Counted from the first letter of the stretch, positions 1 to 14,297 are shown. The stretch: 64,000 nt of DNA from Epiperipatus broadwayi (GCA_028023455.1 JAQFVV010012419.1:1126501-1190500), one strand, 5' to 3'. The notes: generated from the sequence alone by a model not told the origin. Program-made: numbers and translations.

Positions 1-1210
1 TAATTTTTGCTTAGGAAATTTCTTAATTTTTTAGTAATGAACATTTCAATAAAGATAGACATCCAGATCTAAATTTTAGTAATTCCATCAAGTGATGAAG
101 TTTTGGATCAAAATTTTCATCTAGATAAAAACTTGTTGCTTTTTGAAAGTCAATTAGCTAAAAAATGTACACTACTAATAAGAAATATTTTGTTTTGAAA
201 TTGTTTTAATGTATGCAAGACAGTAAATAGTTATTTGTGTGACTTTCTTCTATATGCTGAAGTTATGATGCATTTCTTGCTAGCAAAAGCATTGTTTAGA
301 TAATGGATATGTTTAATTGCAAACAATTAGGATATGTTACCACAAATGGAAGTTGTACATGTAAAATAGTAGACATTTATAGTATTATTGGCTTAAGAAG
401 AAATAATCTGCCACATCAATTCAGAATCTGTAAATACTATTATTCAAAGTGGAAAAACTATGGCTTTGAAAGATCAGGTCATAAAAGCAATTTTATTTAT
501 GAGTTTCATTTATAATTCTATCTCAAGAGTTGTGAAGATGAAGATGTTTCAAAATATGGTGAAATCCATCATAGTTTTTAATTATACAAGATTATGAATT
601 ACTATTAATAGTTATTTTACTACTCTATAATTAGAAACCATAAAAAAAGGATATATTAATTAGGTACTTTAAAATTCATTTATTTTATAATAAAAATTTT
701 GATTTGATACAGATCTCTTGGTATAAACCATTGAACAGTGCATTTAAAAGCTATGCTGCTTCTTATTTTAAGTCCTCAATAAGAATATACAGCATGTCTT
801 CTTCATCTTTCCAAACTCACAGGTCAACATTTTCCCAACTGCATTCTGTCTACCTCTGCCAAATATATGTGTGAAGATCTTAAAGATGAACTCTATGTGG
901 GGTATGTTGAGCCTTGCTTGGAAATATGTCACACTCAGAAGAATTTGTGAAGTCATTTATTGCTTATACTTTTTCAATTTGAGATTATGTTTATAATTAT
1001 ATATATTTCGTTTTTATCATTTTGAATTATACATTTTTACTTATTAATATTAATTTTATGCTTGTATGTTAAAATAATATAAAATGGTATTATTTTTATA
1101 AAAACTACTTTTTGTGTTTATATTTGTATAAATCTATATGCTTTACTTTTATGTATTCAATATTGGTACTTTGGTATTATTCCTGCTATGACTATTTTTT
1201 ACAGAGATGT
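1..1210. other. AT-rich DNA, no gene seen
   Basis: Only short open frames of at most 70 codons occur here, with AT-driven composition and no domain I recognise. No repeat structure is apparent before the hairpin element that starts at 1211. Confidence 0.6.
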
Positions 1211-1338
1211 ATTATTCTAAGTTTGTGATATATTTAAAATCATACCTCTAATGAATGTGTGGACAATCTTAATCAATAAATTTGTCTGCAGATCCCAGGG
1301 AGGCATTATTTTAAAGATATCACAAACTTAGAATAGTA
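1211..1338. mobile_element. MITE-like element with about 35-bp inverted ends
   Basis: The left end reads ATTATTCTAAGTTTGTGATA and the right end is nearly its reverse complement (GATATCACAAACTTAGAATA). The pairing continues inward for about 35 bases, including a shared CATACCTC / GAGGCATTA stretch. At about 128 bp, with no coding capacity, it fits a miniature inverted-repeat transposable element. The superfamily is unknown because the duplication bordering it is ambiguous in this AT-rich context. Confidence 0.6.
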
Positions 1339-3591
1339 TGTTACTGGAAGTAATATGTCATACCACATGTAGTATAAAAGTTCAAATCTAAAATAATGGA
1401 GAGATACATTCAGTATGAAAAAATTAAAAAACTTATTCAGATACTAGATAAAAACAGGTAATTGTGACTTAAGGCACTTTTTATGAATATTTATTACAAC
1501 ACTTTGTATCATCAAAGCCATCCTTTTCTCTTCCAGCATACTGTGGCACTTTGTACCATCACAAGCACCTGACAAGTGTAATACCAAATTTCAAATCTAA
1601 AAAAAGATACCTTATTTCCAATGATGGAGAGAGAAATATGAAAAAGAACTCTGAAATGTTTTTTAAAAGGCGAGCAGTGACAAAGTTTTAGCTGTAAATT
1701 TAAATATTATATTTTAAGTATTTATTTCTTTAAAATACATATATTTAAAGTTTGAGCAAAAAAAAACCCACACAAATATATAAAGTTTTAGCTGTAAATG
1801 TTAAATATAAAATCGTATAACTTACAAATGATAGGAGAGATGTATTATATTGTAGGGGGTGAAAAAAGTCACTGTGGTGGACTGAACCGTTTAATATCTT
1901 TTAAAATGGGAAGACGTCATGCAAGGATTCATGGTTGCCATGACATCATAAAAGGAAACTTTGAATAAAGATTACTGACCGCAAACATCAGCGGAGTAAT
2001 ACGCCATAGCCGGAATAACACCAAAGTACCCGCAATAAGCAATAATTTTTTTTAGTATTCTAAGTTAATAAAACTTTTAAAAAAAATGTATTTTTTTGTT
2101 TTTTATTTCTAAATATGTTATTATTATTATTTTTTCTTTTTATGTTTTTAAAAAACTCCAAAAAATTAAGCATTTTTATATTTTTATTTTTGATTTGTTT
2201 TTTTAAAAGAAAGGCAATAAAATATAGTGCAAGTGATTTAGGAAAATTATAGTATTTATATAATGCAATTATTAATAAATTTTATAATAATGATGATATT
2301 AACACTTTTGTATATTTAATTAGATCAGAGATTCATTTAAATATATATATATATATTCTTAGTTTGAGCAATTTATAGAGTTCAGATTTTCCGTTTCCAG
2401 CTAAAATACTTCTTAAAGGATTATCTCTTTAGGAAAACGCTGTGAACAATTACATATAAAAACACACACGTGAATATTAACTTGAAAACATTATTTTTCG
2501 TTATTTTATCCCTAAGAGATATAATTTTCAAAGCTTATTTCTATTTAATGAAAGTTTATGAACTTTTTCCATCTTTATCAATTTAACAAATCAAACTGTA
2601 AAGTTATTATCATTATTACAGCCTGAGCATCTAAAGGAAGAGGTAGGGAAACAAGATAAGCTGGTTTTTCATGAAGTTATCTGAAGGAAAAGAAATCATT
2701 ATAATGTTCAGAAAAGGTGAAAAGATCAGCAGATTAGTCTAAAAATTGCAATTACTATATCAGTAAATCCAGATAAATTTTATCATTATAAAGAATAACC
2801 TGGAATGTGTTTAATGGTTAAATGAAAAGTCAACATTTGGAACCAATAAATCAAAATCCAAATTCTATTTCACCATGTAGTGTAGAAAAAAAGCCTTGCA
2901 ATAAATTTAAGCTTTGTGGAATAAAAGAGTTTATCTTAATGAAAATGTATGTTATTTATTTTTTAATCAATTTACTGCAGAATGAAAACATTTCAAAAAT
3001 TCTGAAGTCATAATAATAATATTTTTTTTAAACACATATTTTGCTTTTTATTATTTTTAACATGAAATATTTGGTATCGAGTAAAATATTTTGAATAAGG
3101 TAAAATACAGTGATTCTCAAAAGATGAAAAAAGTCAATTATTACATGTCCGGAGAAATGATATTTTTTTATTCCAAAACAAAAGAATGGAGAATGGTTGT
3201 AGCATTATCTACCTGGTCATGAATGAGTATAATTCAATCCGGCAACGGACGCATATATGAATTTTTGTTAAGATAATAGAAATAAAACTGTATTAGAATT
3301 TATTTGTAGTCATGGAAATAGAAATTGAGTACAAAAATGCTTAAAATTTAGAGTTTAATGTTTTACTGATAATAATTGTTGCTTAAAAAGTGAATGAAGA
3401 GCATAATCAATGTTTTGTAAAATAGTGAATAGAATAATTGACTTAGATTAAGATTGTAATAGAAGAGAGTTTAAAAAACTAAGGAAATCTTTAACTGATA
3501 GCTCAAAAAAGGTAGCTATTTTCAAACTAACTCTGATGGGAGAAAGGTCCATACATATATATAATTAATCTATTTATTCAATATATTGAAT
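1339..3591. other. AT-rich noncoding DNA with a short direct repeat
   Basis: No gene is seen. The phrase AAAGTTTTAGCTGTAAAT occurs twice, near 1682 and 1782, each followed by a similar AT-rich tail, so a roughly 100-bp duplication is likely. A small GC-richer patch near 1960-2035 has no recognisable identity. Confidence 0.5.
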
Positions 3592-4424
3592 GCCAATAAA
3601 CATCACAGATCACCATTTTTTATGCTTGCTCCAATTGTTTTTAAAACATGCAAAGCTCTCTATACGTATTGCCACTCAGTGCAAACTAGAGTAATCAATG
3701 GATGCCAGAAGGTTTGTGCATAAAATCGCCATCTAGTGCCTAATCATCCAATATCTCCAGACTAGTTTCTGGTTTGTGACCTTCATCAGTGAAGAGCTTT
3801 GGATCTGAGAACACTGCACCTAGATCTTAGGATTTAATGTAACCCTCCAGCAGCCACCTTTTATCTCTACTTAACTACTAAACTATGAGACTTAAATTGA
3901 AAACACTATAATATTTTCAATCCAAGCTCATCAGCTTATATAGTCATATAGGTCTGAACTCAGTTCAGCACTCATACATTTTGGTGTTTACATTTTGGTT
4001 ATTAAAGAACCAAAGACACCAAAATATATAGGTGCTAAACTGAGTTCAGACCTATATGACTTTATGGACTGATGAGCTTGGATTGAAAATATTATAGTGT
4101 TTTCAATTTAAGTCTCATAGTTTAGTTGTTAAATAGAGATAAAAGGTAGCTGCTGGAGGATTGCATTAGATCCTAAGTTCTAGGTGCAGTGCTCTCAGAT
4201 CCAAAGCTCCTCACTGACAAAGACCACAAGTCAAAAACTACTCTGGGAATATTGGATGAGTAGGCACTGGGTGTGGATTTTATGCACAAGCCTTCTGGAA
4301 TGCATTGCTTATTCTGGATTGCACTAAGTGAAAATATGTATAGAGAGTTTTGTCTGTTTTAATAACAATTAAGAGCAAGCATAAGAAATGGTGATCATGT
4401 GATGTTTATTGGCTTTAAACCAAT
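3592..4424. mobile_element. Long inverted repeat, about 400-bp arms (foldback/MITE-like)
   Basis: The left arm (about 3592-3990) is the reverse complement of the right arm (about 4013-4424). Both tips carry CCAATAAACATCAC / GTGATGTTTATTGG. The two arms meet around 4000 at an ACCAAAATGT-type motif. Both arms are noncoding. Further copies lie at 4440-4800, 53170-53652 and 56066-56165, so this is a dispersed family. Its superfamily is not evident from the ends. Confidence 0.7.
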
Positions 4425-4439
4425 CATGCCTTATAGGAT

Positions 4440-4800
4440 AGTGGTGGCTATGGTTATTAAAGAACAAGACACCAAAATGTATGAATGCTGAACTGAGTTC
4501 AGACCTATATGACTATATGAGATGGATTGTGTTTTCAATGTAAGTCACATAGTTTAGTAGTTAAGTAGATTATAAAAGGCAGCTCCAGGAGGGTTGCATT
4601 AGATCCAAAGATCTAGGTGCAATGCTCTCAAATCCAAAGCTCCTCACTGACAAAGGCCACAAGTCAGAAACTAATCTGGGGATATTGGCTGAATAGGTAC
4701 TATATGGAGATTTTATGCACAAGCTTTCTGGCATTAATTGATTATTCTGGCTTGCACTGAGTGGCAATATGTATAGAGAGTTTTGCCTGTTTAATATTGA
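4440..4800. repeat. Third, tandem copy of the 3.6-kb repeat family
   Basis: The block from GGTTATTAAAGAACAAGACA to GTATAGAGAGTTTTGCCTGT follows the right arm of the preceding inverted repeat motif by motif, in the same orientation, with scattered substitutions and a deletion near 4525. A 65-codon minus-strand open frame inside it is incidental. Confidence 0.65.
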
Positions 4801-4809
4801 ATGCTTACT

Positions 4810-4886
4810 ATAATAAATACAGGGATTTGAACTCAGGATTTTTAGTCTATATTCATCTTCTATTTCATCTTAAGCAACCTATACAC
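4810..4886 (-). repeat. tRNA-like relic (SINE head or tRNA pseudogene)
   Basis: On the minus strand a good RNA polymerase III B-box-like motif, GAGTTCAAATCCC, lies about 45 bases downstream of an A-box-like GGTTGCTTAAGATG. This resembles a tRNA-derived SINE head. The acceptor stem does not pair convincingly, so I do not call a functional tRNA gene. Confidence 0.35.
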
Positions 4887-7800
4887 ATGATAACATACAA
4901 GTAAAAAAGATAAATGACCCCCAATATATGTATTTTGCACAGAACCAGCATTCATCAGTTGGGCCAGATTGTAATCTCTCATGTATATATGTAATCAGAG
5001 CTTGGCTTATATTAAGACAGCAATTCCTCAAACTGTAATGCACAGGCTTTAATCTTCTCACACTTCCAACGATTCAACCATCTTTTCATTAAAAAATCAA
5101 TGATAGAAATGCTCAAAGTTTTTGGTGACTTTGATATTATAATTATACCCATGTAAACATTATATCAATGCAATCCATTATGTATCCATTTATATTAATA
5201 GGAGAGGGATGGGCTGGACTTATATTATGATTTAACTTACGGAAATAATTTATCTTTTTCACATGTGTGTTGTTATGGGTACTGGTGGATTAAGATGGAG
5301 TGCAGGATGAATACAGACGGAAAATACTGTTCAAATTCCTCTACTTAATATATATATATATATTGCGCCCATGTGTTTATCACAGTCATTTTATACTATT
5401 TTATAGTGAATAAGTTTAAACTTGCTAAATAAAAAGTTTACAAAAATATTTTAATAGTAAAAATCAGTCATATATCACATGACCTATATAGCTTGTATTA
5501 CCAATATGTGATATATAAAGAGCCTGCTAGTAGCTCTAAACAAGCTTAATTTTTTTTTATGATAAATGCTACAAGAGAAAATACATGAAGCTTTTATCTA
5601 TGATGGTTCCCATCCCCAGACCGGTTTTGAGCTATGGCTCTCATCAATGAGGAGCTAGATTTTAAGGATTATTAAAGTTATTTAAGTAATAATAGTAATA
5701 TAATATATATATCATTTAAAAGGTAAAATTAATTTATGTTTATTATATTCAACTGATATAATAATATTGTAATAATCTAATTCTAGTATTAAATATTATA
5801 TAATGTATTTAATGTGTTTTAAATAATTATTTAAGTTATTATTTGAATAATAAATAATTAAATATTATTCTAGAATATTTTAAAGTGTTCCATGTCTTAA
5901 AGGGGGTTGTGTTTGCACGTGAATTTTCGTGTTTGGGACAAAAATATTGATTTCTCATCTTGTTAATAAAATTAGAAATATTAAATGTTGCAAATTAATA
6001 TTTGTAAATTTTATTTGAAAGTAACAGTTAAATTTATTGTATTGTTTAGATAATATTTTTTGTTTAAAATTAATATTTCAAGTTCTTAAAATATATTTAA
6101 ATTGTTTAATATTTTAGAAGGGTTAAATAATTTTAAAATAATATTTAAAATAATGAGTCATATCATTTAGAAAATTATTTTGGCGATAATGTTTAATTTA
6201 TATGCAAATTAGTATGTGTTAAGTACCTGGATTAATCAATGAGATTACAAGATAGGAAAAGTATAAATAGAGCTGTTCAATCAGACTAGACAGAATTGAG
6301 AATTAATTATTAATATGTTTTGTTTGTCTAATTGTATCTTGTTTAAAGTTGTAATTTTTTTAAATAAAATTGTTCTTTTTAGTTAAAAGTTTAAAGTATA
6401 ATTTTAAACAACTATTTAAAATAATGTTTGAAAAATCTAGTTATTTCCTATCAGCAAAATTTTACTTTGAAACTTAACAAAAAACTATGATAATTTTATG
6501 GAAGCTGAAAGTGATCATCAAAGTGTGCAAAATGTGTATCAAAAGCTATGAGAAGTTGAACCATATGACTGGAGGAGATAAGCTAGTGATGCTTGCTTGT
6601 TCTGATTAACTAATGCTCAATGTTTAGGCAGTCTTGCATAAATTTTAGTTTGGTCACCTATCCCTTTTATCCTCCAATAATTAATTTAAATTACCATGTT
6701 CATGCTTTTTGCAAACCGCAAATATTTTGGCTAGCCATTTATCATGTTTATTATTCTAGTTTTCTGTAGTTGGAGATTTTGTTTCTTCTTTTCTAGATTA
6801 TGTAAGATGATAATCATATTTTCTTTTGTCTTGTATGTGTAAATCAGCCATGAATTGCATTAAATGTTGTAATCATAGAGCTGTGCTGCTGACAAAATGA
6901 TGTTCTCGTCTCAATGTATTATTCTAGGCAAGAAATGCTTGTCGGTGCCATTTCATTGATTTCCTACAAAACTGTATTTTTTATATATATCTCTGAACCA
7001 GGAAACTAGAATTGTTGTTCTTTTATAAATTGCCAGCAGGAAGATACTCTTAATTCCCATTTAAATTCTAGGTGATAGGATGTTTCTTTCTGCTAAGGCA
7101 TTTAATGTTTTCATATTTTCAGCTCATATACACTCTCTGATAAATTTTCTTATAAAAATCTAGGTCAAACTTTAGTATTTTGTTTGCTACACTTATTTGC
7201 TCTTTTATTTTCTTTGCTGTAAATTTATTTGTCAGAGTGTGTACTGAAAATTTAGTTTGTAAAATTATTTGTAATTCTAATTATTTCACTTTCTTGATAA
7301 ATGCTTGAGCAGGCATAACTGGTTTTGTAATTACTTACCTGTGTCCTACTGAGACTTTTTCATTATTATTCTCAGCTTAGTTTTGGACAATCATCTAGTT
7401 GGTGGTTCCCCAGTTTTAAATGTCAGTTTTTTTAAATCAGATATTTAATGTTTCATTAATTTTAAATCATTTATGCCAGAGTATTTTCCTAATTTAACCA
7501 TTTCGTTAAAGTGGAGATTTAAGTTTTTATTTATTTTATAATTTATAGTCTGTTGTATTCATTTACCATTTTTGTGTTCTTGCATTATAATCCACCATGG
7601 AGATCTTAAACATGATTTTTCCATGCAGCAGTTCTGCGGATATTTTGACATCATTAGTCAATAATCTAGTGATGCTCGCCTGTTCTGGTTCGTTGATTCA
7701 TGCAAGAAACTTTTATTTGCTTTTCATTTTAGAACTTTTGAATAAGAAAAGCTGAATTTCTTAGGTGAATCACCAGCTGAAGGAAAATCATTCCCTCTAT

Positions 7801-9598
7801 TTCTAATTCACTTTTAGAAAATTTGTCTGTCTGTGAGCACGTTGATGTTTAGTTTTATTAGTACATGCCTGACAAAACTGTATTTATTGTGTACAAATCT
7901 CTACTGTAAAATTTTACATTATTCTTAATAAAATTTTCAAATTATTTAAACTTAATTTGGCTGATGTTTGTCTTAGTGCTCTTATTTCTCAATTATCTGA
8001 ACTATATTCACAAGCTCTTGTTTTCTCCCCGAGTCTAGTTAGTGTGAACCATCATCCTCATCCACTTTTAATCACAGTAAATAAATTTTCCAGATATGCA
8101 ATAATCTGCTGGTGCCTTCTATGATCAGGGGTGGATTGAGTGACCATTACAATATGTTTTTATTATGTTGTAGTTCTGAAGAAAATTGTTGTGGCAATTG
8201 AAACTGTAAAGTGTAAAAGAGGCTGGTAAATAAGGCATTGTGTAACAGTAGTAAAGTGCATGAAAGATTTAGTATTATATGATATTCATTTGGTAATACA
8301 ATAAGAAAGATTTGTTATTATACAATCAATTATCACATTTGTTTTTTTGTTTAAATTTAATTTCAGTTGAGATCACACAAGAATTTCATATGAAGGAGTG
8401 ATCCAAGAAAAAAGAAAATTAAAAAAATGAATTCTTATAAATCAGTTGAAGAATTCTATAATAAATACATAATCTTCTAATACTGATCTATACCGATACT
8501 AGAGAGAAAAAATCACCAGACATCTGCTTTTTATCCACATAAGTTTAATAGGCAATGATTGCAATTTAAATAATTGAGCTGTTTATTTTTATAATTATTT
8601 TAATTTAAGATTATTACATATAGAAAAATTTTAATAAATAATTTAATATATATTATATGTTCGCATTATATATCTATGTGTGTGTATGAACAAGACAACT
8701 CCATAATAATAAAAATTATCTTTAATTTACTCTGTCAGCTACATTCTGGATTATAATCAAAATTTATCCAAATTCATCACTAAAACAGACTAGCCAAAAA
8801 GAAATAACTCTACAACACAACCAATGGTTTCATTGCTACAAGCAGACTTCTCAAGTGTTAAGGACTATAAGGCAACAACAAATTTATACTAAATATTACC
8901 CACAATTCCACTTATATCTCACATATCTTTAATTTTAAAAGAAATTTTAAACAAGTTAATTGCTTCAGAATTATAAATTTTTAATAATTAAGATTCTTTA
9001 ATTCTTTTTTTTATTTCATTTCTTTCAAAGAAAACCTTAGCCTCATCAAAATTAATAGTTTAGCTTTAAGTTTTTAATGTTTATCTTCTGGATTATGTAT
9101 ACATACATATTATGGTGTTTATGTACCAATCAATTGCATAAGAATAAAACGTTCTCTTTACTGTATTCTATGAAAATAATAGATTAAGTGAGAAAGTATT
9201 AACTAAATATAAAAACAATTATAAAATTTTACAAATCATCCAATAGGCTTTTAAAACATTTTCTAAAGTCTTTAAATATAAAAATAAAATTTGAAGTTTG
9301 TGAAAACATTTAATTAATCTTTTAATTCACAGTAAATTTATGTCTTGCAATATTTAAAGAAAATTATTTCTTTAAAATTAATTATTGAAAGTAATTTTTT
9401 TCTCATTGTCTTGGAAACCATGCAGAGTCAAAATGTAAAAATCATGCTATCACTAGAATACTTTTTTAAAACAATTATTCAGTGTAGGAGAGGGGGGGGG
9501 CAATTGTTATATAAGTGATAATAACGATTTATAACCTGCTAATTTAAATAGCATTCTATACAAACAAGAGCAGGTCTCTTCACCATATTCAAAGGTCA
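4887..9598. other. AT-rich noncoding DNA with possible decayed elements
   Basis: No intact gene is seen. The block at 5595-5655 is a degenerate piece of the core found in the 3.6-kb repeat family. Between about 6500 and 8100 composition is more mixed and a phrase close to CTAGTGATGCTCGCCTGTTC recurs near 6583 and 7668, which could be an ancient decayed element. All frames are broken there and I could not identify it. A G9 run lies near 9492. Confidence 0.45.
6258..6370 (+). promoter_or_regulatory. TATA-like box, possible relic LTR promoter
   Basis: GTATAAATAGAGC is followed about 25 bases later by TCAGACTAGACAG, an initiator-like sequence, and about 100 bases later by AAATAAAATTG, a possible polyadenylation signal. 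The spacing would suit a short R region in an old LTR, but I could not define element ends. AT-rich DNA produces such matches by chance. Confidence 0.2.
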
Positions 9599-9725
9599 TT
9601 TATTGTCAATGTTGAATAATTAATGGAGATCAAATGGTATAAAACTACAATATCCACACTATCAGCCTGGCTTCTGAATTTTGCCTTCGTCAGTAAAAAT
9701 TTATGATTCACAGTTGGAATTCATG
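9599..9725. repeat. Degenerate copy of the dispersed repeat core
   Basis: The reverse complement of the segment around 9655-9700 reads like the GATGAAGGC...CAGAAGCC...CTG...GGATATTG core of the 3.6-kb repeat family, with many substitutions. The outer parts of that family are not recognisable here. Confidence 0.3.
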
Positions 9726-12578
9726 TGCTTATGAATTTATAAACCAGATTTTGTTCTTTTGTATTACTCTAGCTAATGGCCTGAAATTTAAAAATAGCCT
9801 AAGATTTTAAACCCAAGCCAATTTGTTGCATAGTTATGTTACTCTAAGACAGTTTCTATATATTTTAAAAACTTCAGTTTTAGACCAATATTGCAAATCT
9901 CTTAGAATTTTGACTAAGTTGGTTAATTAAGCTTATTTTACTCACAAAAATAAAAACAAAATATTATGAACTAATACCACTTAATTTTTTTTAAACTGAC
10001 TATTTTTAAATTCTACTGAAAATTGACTGCGACAAATGGCATAGTCACAATATATATATATATATATGAAATAGCCTGAAGTGATATTAAAATCTCAGCG
10101 CCTATCTGCAGTAAGGTAAAACAGCTTTTTGTAATGAATAGTTCAGTATAAAGCAAAAATCTTTCCATCAACACCTCATAGTAGAACAGTATTCATCCTA
10201 TTGTCCACTTGTCAGGTGCTGAGGGTTTGAGAACATTTACATCCTTGTTTTATTTTTTAATAAGAATAGCTAAATATTCATTTACCAACTAGTGCTGGGT
10301 TAGGTGCGCAACAGCTACTAGAGAAAGCAATTCTAAGATTTTATTTAGGCCTATGAAGATTGTATCACGTTTTCAGTACGAGATCGTTTTTGTTATGAAG
10401 AATATTCTTTATTTTAGTTGCCAAATGATAAGAAAATAGATTATCTTGGCGTAATACGTGTATATAAATAGATATAATTATGCAAAAGTATATAAGTATA
10501 CATATGTACATATGTATATATCTCCAAATAACAAGTACTTATAGGTACAAACATAAGTAACACATGTAAATGAGAGAATAATATTTTTTATAAAATAATC
10601 TTATTAAAATGCGACGAACGGATGATAAATGAAAATCCTTTTATCTTTAATTTTTATCTATCCAACTATCTATCTTGCGCATTTGTTCTCGGCCAATTTA
10701 TAACTGTTTAGTAAATTATTAATTTTGCTTTACTATTTAACAAATAAAAGTGTGTGTAATCTTCATTTATTTTCGTCTACATTTTATTCCATGCTAGAAT
10801 ATATATATATAGTCCTTTTGAATATGAGATGAATAAAAATATTTTTTCTAAATTTTTTAATTTCGTTTTGTGGAAACTTAGTTAAAATATAAACATCCGA
10901 TCTGAGACAATTAATTTATAGATTTTTAAAAAATAATTTTTTATTTTAATAATTATGCATTTGTTTTTATGTGTGTGTGTGTTTTTTTTTTTTTAATGAA
11001 TGTAGTAAAACGTTAAAATTTCAAAAAAGACAACCTGTTATTAAATTCTGTTCAGGTTGGTGATTCACATTATCGTACAGTATAAAGAATTAGAAATGAA
11101 TCACGAAATATTACAAGCATTAATGGAAAAAAAGCTGTCTTTCCTAAGATTTAAAAAAAAAAATCCCTAAAATTAGTTGCAATATATTGAAGTTATAGTT
11201 TTAGCACCAATAACAACAACAATTTAATTCCCCAGCACACGCGATATAAGACGAGAGCAGTTCATTATAGCGCCATCCGTCTTCAGCTAGAATTCAAACA
11301 CAACCACAGAGAGCTGTTCGTTAATCGTCTGGTTGATTCCTGAAAAATACTTTGGTAAATGAATTTGCAGTTATGTAAAAACTGATAGGAATGATGTTAA
11401 TAACATTTAATTGGGATTCTAAATCAAGAAAAGTGTCTATTTTTGTATATAAACATATGTATATATTTCTTAAATTATGTTTATATAGTAATTCATCAAA
11501 TGGTTTGTTGCTCAAAAAATCCACAGATCTTTAGCTCTTGAATTAGTTATTCTATCAATATACTAATTCACATAAGGCTAAACATACATTCAATAATATA
11601 TACATGGTGCAGTATATATGTACATTGCATTATAAAATAAACTTTACTGCTTAGGATTCATAAGAGCTGAGAGCACTAGAAGGGTTAGAACTGGGCCCCA
11701 ATACCCATAACATTAAACTCCAAAAACTGCCAGTTTACTGCTGAAAATTAAAAACATTTAAAAGTAAAATATTTTTTTACATAATAAAATGAGATTTCCC
11801 AAATAAAAATGTATTTATAACATTTGTTTTTGATAGATATCAAATAAAAAATAATATGAAATGATTTTAATGATATGCAGAAAAAGAAAAGTTTATTGGC
11901 TTGTATTCAAAAAGAAACTATCATTTAATGTTTAGAATAAATGTAGTTGTTTTTTTTGGTGCTGAGAAAGTGTGAGTTCTGTCCATAGAATAGAACCTGT
12001 ATTTGCATAACAATAAAGCAAAATAATAAATATTGATAAATTTCATATTTTTTTATAAAAAAAAAATCAAAAACAAACAAAAAAACATGAAAATAATATA
12101 TTTACATTAAATACAAATCAAAAATGAAAATAAGATGTTTAGAACAAAAACCTGAAAATAATATAGTGATCAAATGAATTAATAATAATTAATATATTCA
12201 ATATATATATATTTAATAAGTATGATAAATTAAATTTAAAAATCTATCTGTAAATTGAATATAACTAAGACTTTTAAAATTATAAACACTATAAAAAAAA
12301 TTGATAACAATAAATCTATGATAAATCAAATTTCAAAAAAAGTTACATATTTAAAAAAAAAACGAACTGATGTGGATACCATACAAAATACAGAATCTTA
12401 AATGGACATTTTTGCCTTAATTACTTTCTTCTTTAGTCTTATACAATTCTTATCTTTATAAACATATGAGGAAAATGATAAATATGAATGTCATTAAAAT
12501 ATACAAACAAAATGAACATTTATACAAAAGTAAACAACAAGTCAAAAATGCTTTAGATTTATGACAGTAACTGTATTT
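9726..12578. other. AT-rich noncoding DNA
   Basis: No gene is seen. There are several short AT microsatellites (for example near 10050 and 12200) and poly-A/T runs. A GC-richer patch at about 11225-11335 has no recognisable identity. Short open frames have no domain content. Confidence 0.5.
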
Positions 12579-12582
12579 ATAT
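12579..12582. repeat. Left target-site duplication (ATAT) of the palindromic element
   Basis: ATAT directly precedes the TG start at 12583 and is matched by ATAT directly after the right end at 24967. The AT-rich context makes a chance match possible, but the pairing with exact element ends supports it. Confidence 0.55.
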
Positions 12583-12684
12583 TGTAACGATCCGGAGAAT
12601 GCGACTTAACATAAACTGCACTACGGGGAGCCATCTAGGCATTTGAACCTAGAAAAATTTATAAAGTAGGCAGATACGTAAGTC
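12583..12684 (-). repeat. Left terminal LTR-like motif of the palindrome
   Basis: These 102 bp are the reverse complement of the central LTR-like block (15527-15648) with few differences. Shared landmarks are ATCTAGGCATTTGAACCTAG, a TTTATAAA box and GTAGGCAGATACGTAAGTC. A third copy in plus orientation forms the right end of the element at 24859-24967. Confidence 0.7.
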
Positions 12685-12981
12685 AAAAAAAAAAAAAATT
12701 TTTTTTTTAAATATTTTGGTTCCGGTCGTTAGCCCATGTCACTAGCTCAGTGAAATAGCAGAGATTTAATAAGATAATCTAAGAGTATTTCAATATTAAA
12801 AAAAAATAAATAAAATAAGCCACTGCCAGTAATTAGCATACAAACATTTATTTATGCACATATATATAAGATTTAAAATTATTTTAGTATTAGTTTTACA
12901 TTTTAACATTTAACATTATTTTTAACTTGACTTTAATTTACATTTAATTACTATTATATTCTAATTTTACATTTTAATTAA

Positions 12982-13340
12982 GTTCGCACAGATAAATTTA
13001 GGAAAGCTTGTTTATAATGTTGAATATAGATCGGTTACATAGATTTCACGGTCAAAAACATTTCAAAGTAAACATAAACGATCAAAATACAAAATTATTG
13101 ATTACTGACAATTGCGGAGGGAAATTTATACGTAACCCAATAGTATTCACCATAAGATACTTGCATTGTCACCAATAACTTAAAAGACATCCGAATAAAT
13201 ACATTTTAGATACTCACCGTAAGGTATCATTATTTATCGAATGTCTATATATTTTGATCAAATATGAAAACCCAAAACATACTTAACCGATAACCAATCC
13301 ATGCAAGCGTCTATAAACAACTTAAATTTAATGCATTTTT
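12982..13340. repeat. Module X, left arm
   Basis: This block from GTTCGCACAGAT to about TTAATGCATTTTTA is the reverse complement of 23726-24070. Over about 200 bases (13065-13275) the two copies differ at only a handful of positions, much less than the rest of the arms. A fragment resembling ACTCACCGTAAGGTATCA recurs near 15200 in the central palindrome. Confidence 0.7.
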
Positions 13341-13343
13341 ATT

Positions 13344-13817
13344 TAGGGTCAAGTATGAATAGACCACATAAATTTGCTTTTGAAAATAAACATTCTATCC
13401 CTATTTAACCTTAGGCTAAAATTCGTAGTCAAACTGGCATCAATTCATCTGATATATCGATGTATTCAATGTAATAAAATACGGCAGCACAAAAGGTTAA
13501 GAGAAGAAATTGCCTCTTATGAGATAGGAATATTACATCTATCTGCAAAGAAGAGCAATAAAACAAAAAACTCCATAGAAAGGAACTGCGGTATCCGACT
13601 TATAATTCCTTCCATAGGCAAACGGAAGTGTGCGGCGTATGAAGCGATTCTGCCCGTAGCGAATCAATATTACATCTACTAATCACACCAATATATCCAA
13701 TCCATTGACCCAATTTAACCACGAAACAAATAACCTAAGATTACCCTCCCCTAATATAACTTTACAAATCTATACAGCCATTCACGCCCGACTTAAGTTT
13801 AACATTTATATAATTTA
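13344..13817. repeat. Module Y, left arm
   Basis: The module matches the reverse complement of 24071-24600, with landmarks AGTATGAATAGACC, TAACCTTAGG, ATGTATTCAATGTA, CCATAGGCAAACGG and TAAGATTACCCTCCC. It contains a 102-codon open frame (13374-13682). The right-arm copy also translates to an IHLI..CIQC..IRQHK peptide, but the frame is not kept beyond it, so I do not call a gene. Confidence 0.6.
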
Positions 13818-14297
13818 ACTTAACGGAAAACAGAAATTATAAATAAACTTAAAGAACAAAATTAAATAAATGGAAATGATTTTAAACAAATAAATAAAAA
13901 ATACATCAAATAACATTTTAACTACTTTAGTCAGATAGGAAACTAATGCAATTATTTTAAATACGAAAAGTTTTTAACTTAATGTTCATTAATTGTAAAG
14001 TTCTTACGGTTTTAAACAGTTCATCTTTATCTGTCGATTGTAAGTTTGAACGGGAATTCCCACGCCATCCTGAAGATATTGGTATACATTTAGCCGATGT
14101 TTTATTTATTCATTCGGAGGTTTTTTAATTTAGTTGGTCCTCAATGTAGAAACGATGGTTCATTTTTCTTCCTTTCTTAGCAGAACTGAAGGGATTGAAG
14201 CTGTGCGTCTTTTTCAATCCCCTCAGCACTAACACCTAGCTGTTACATCGTAATAATCATCAATAACTAGTCACTGATTAATAATTTCCAAATTTTC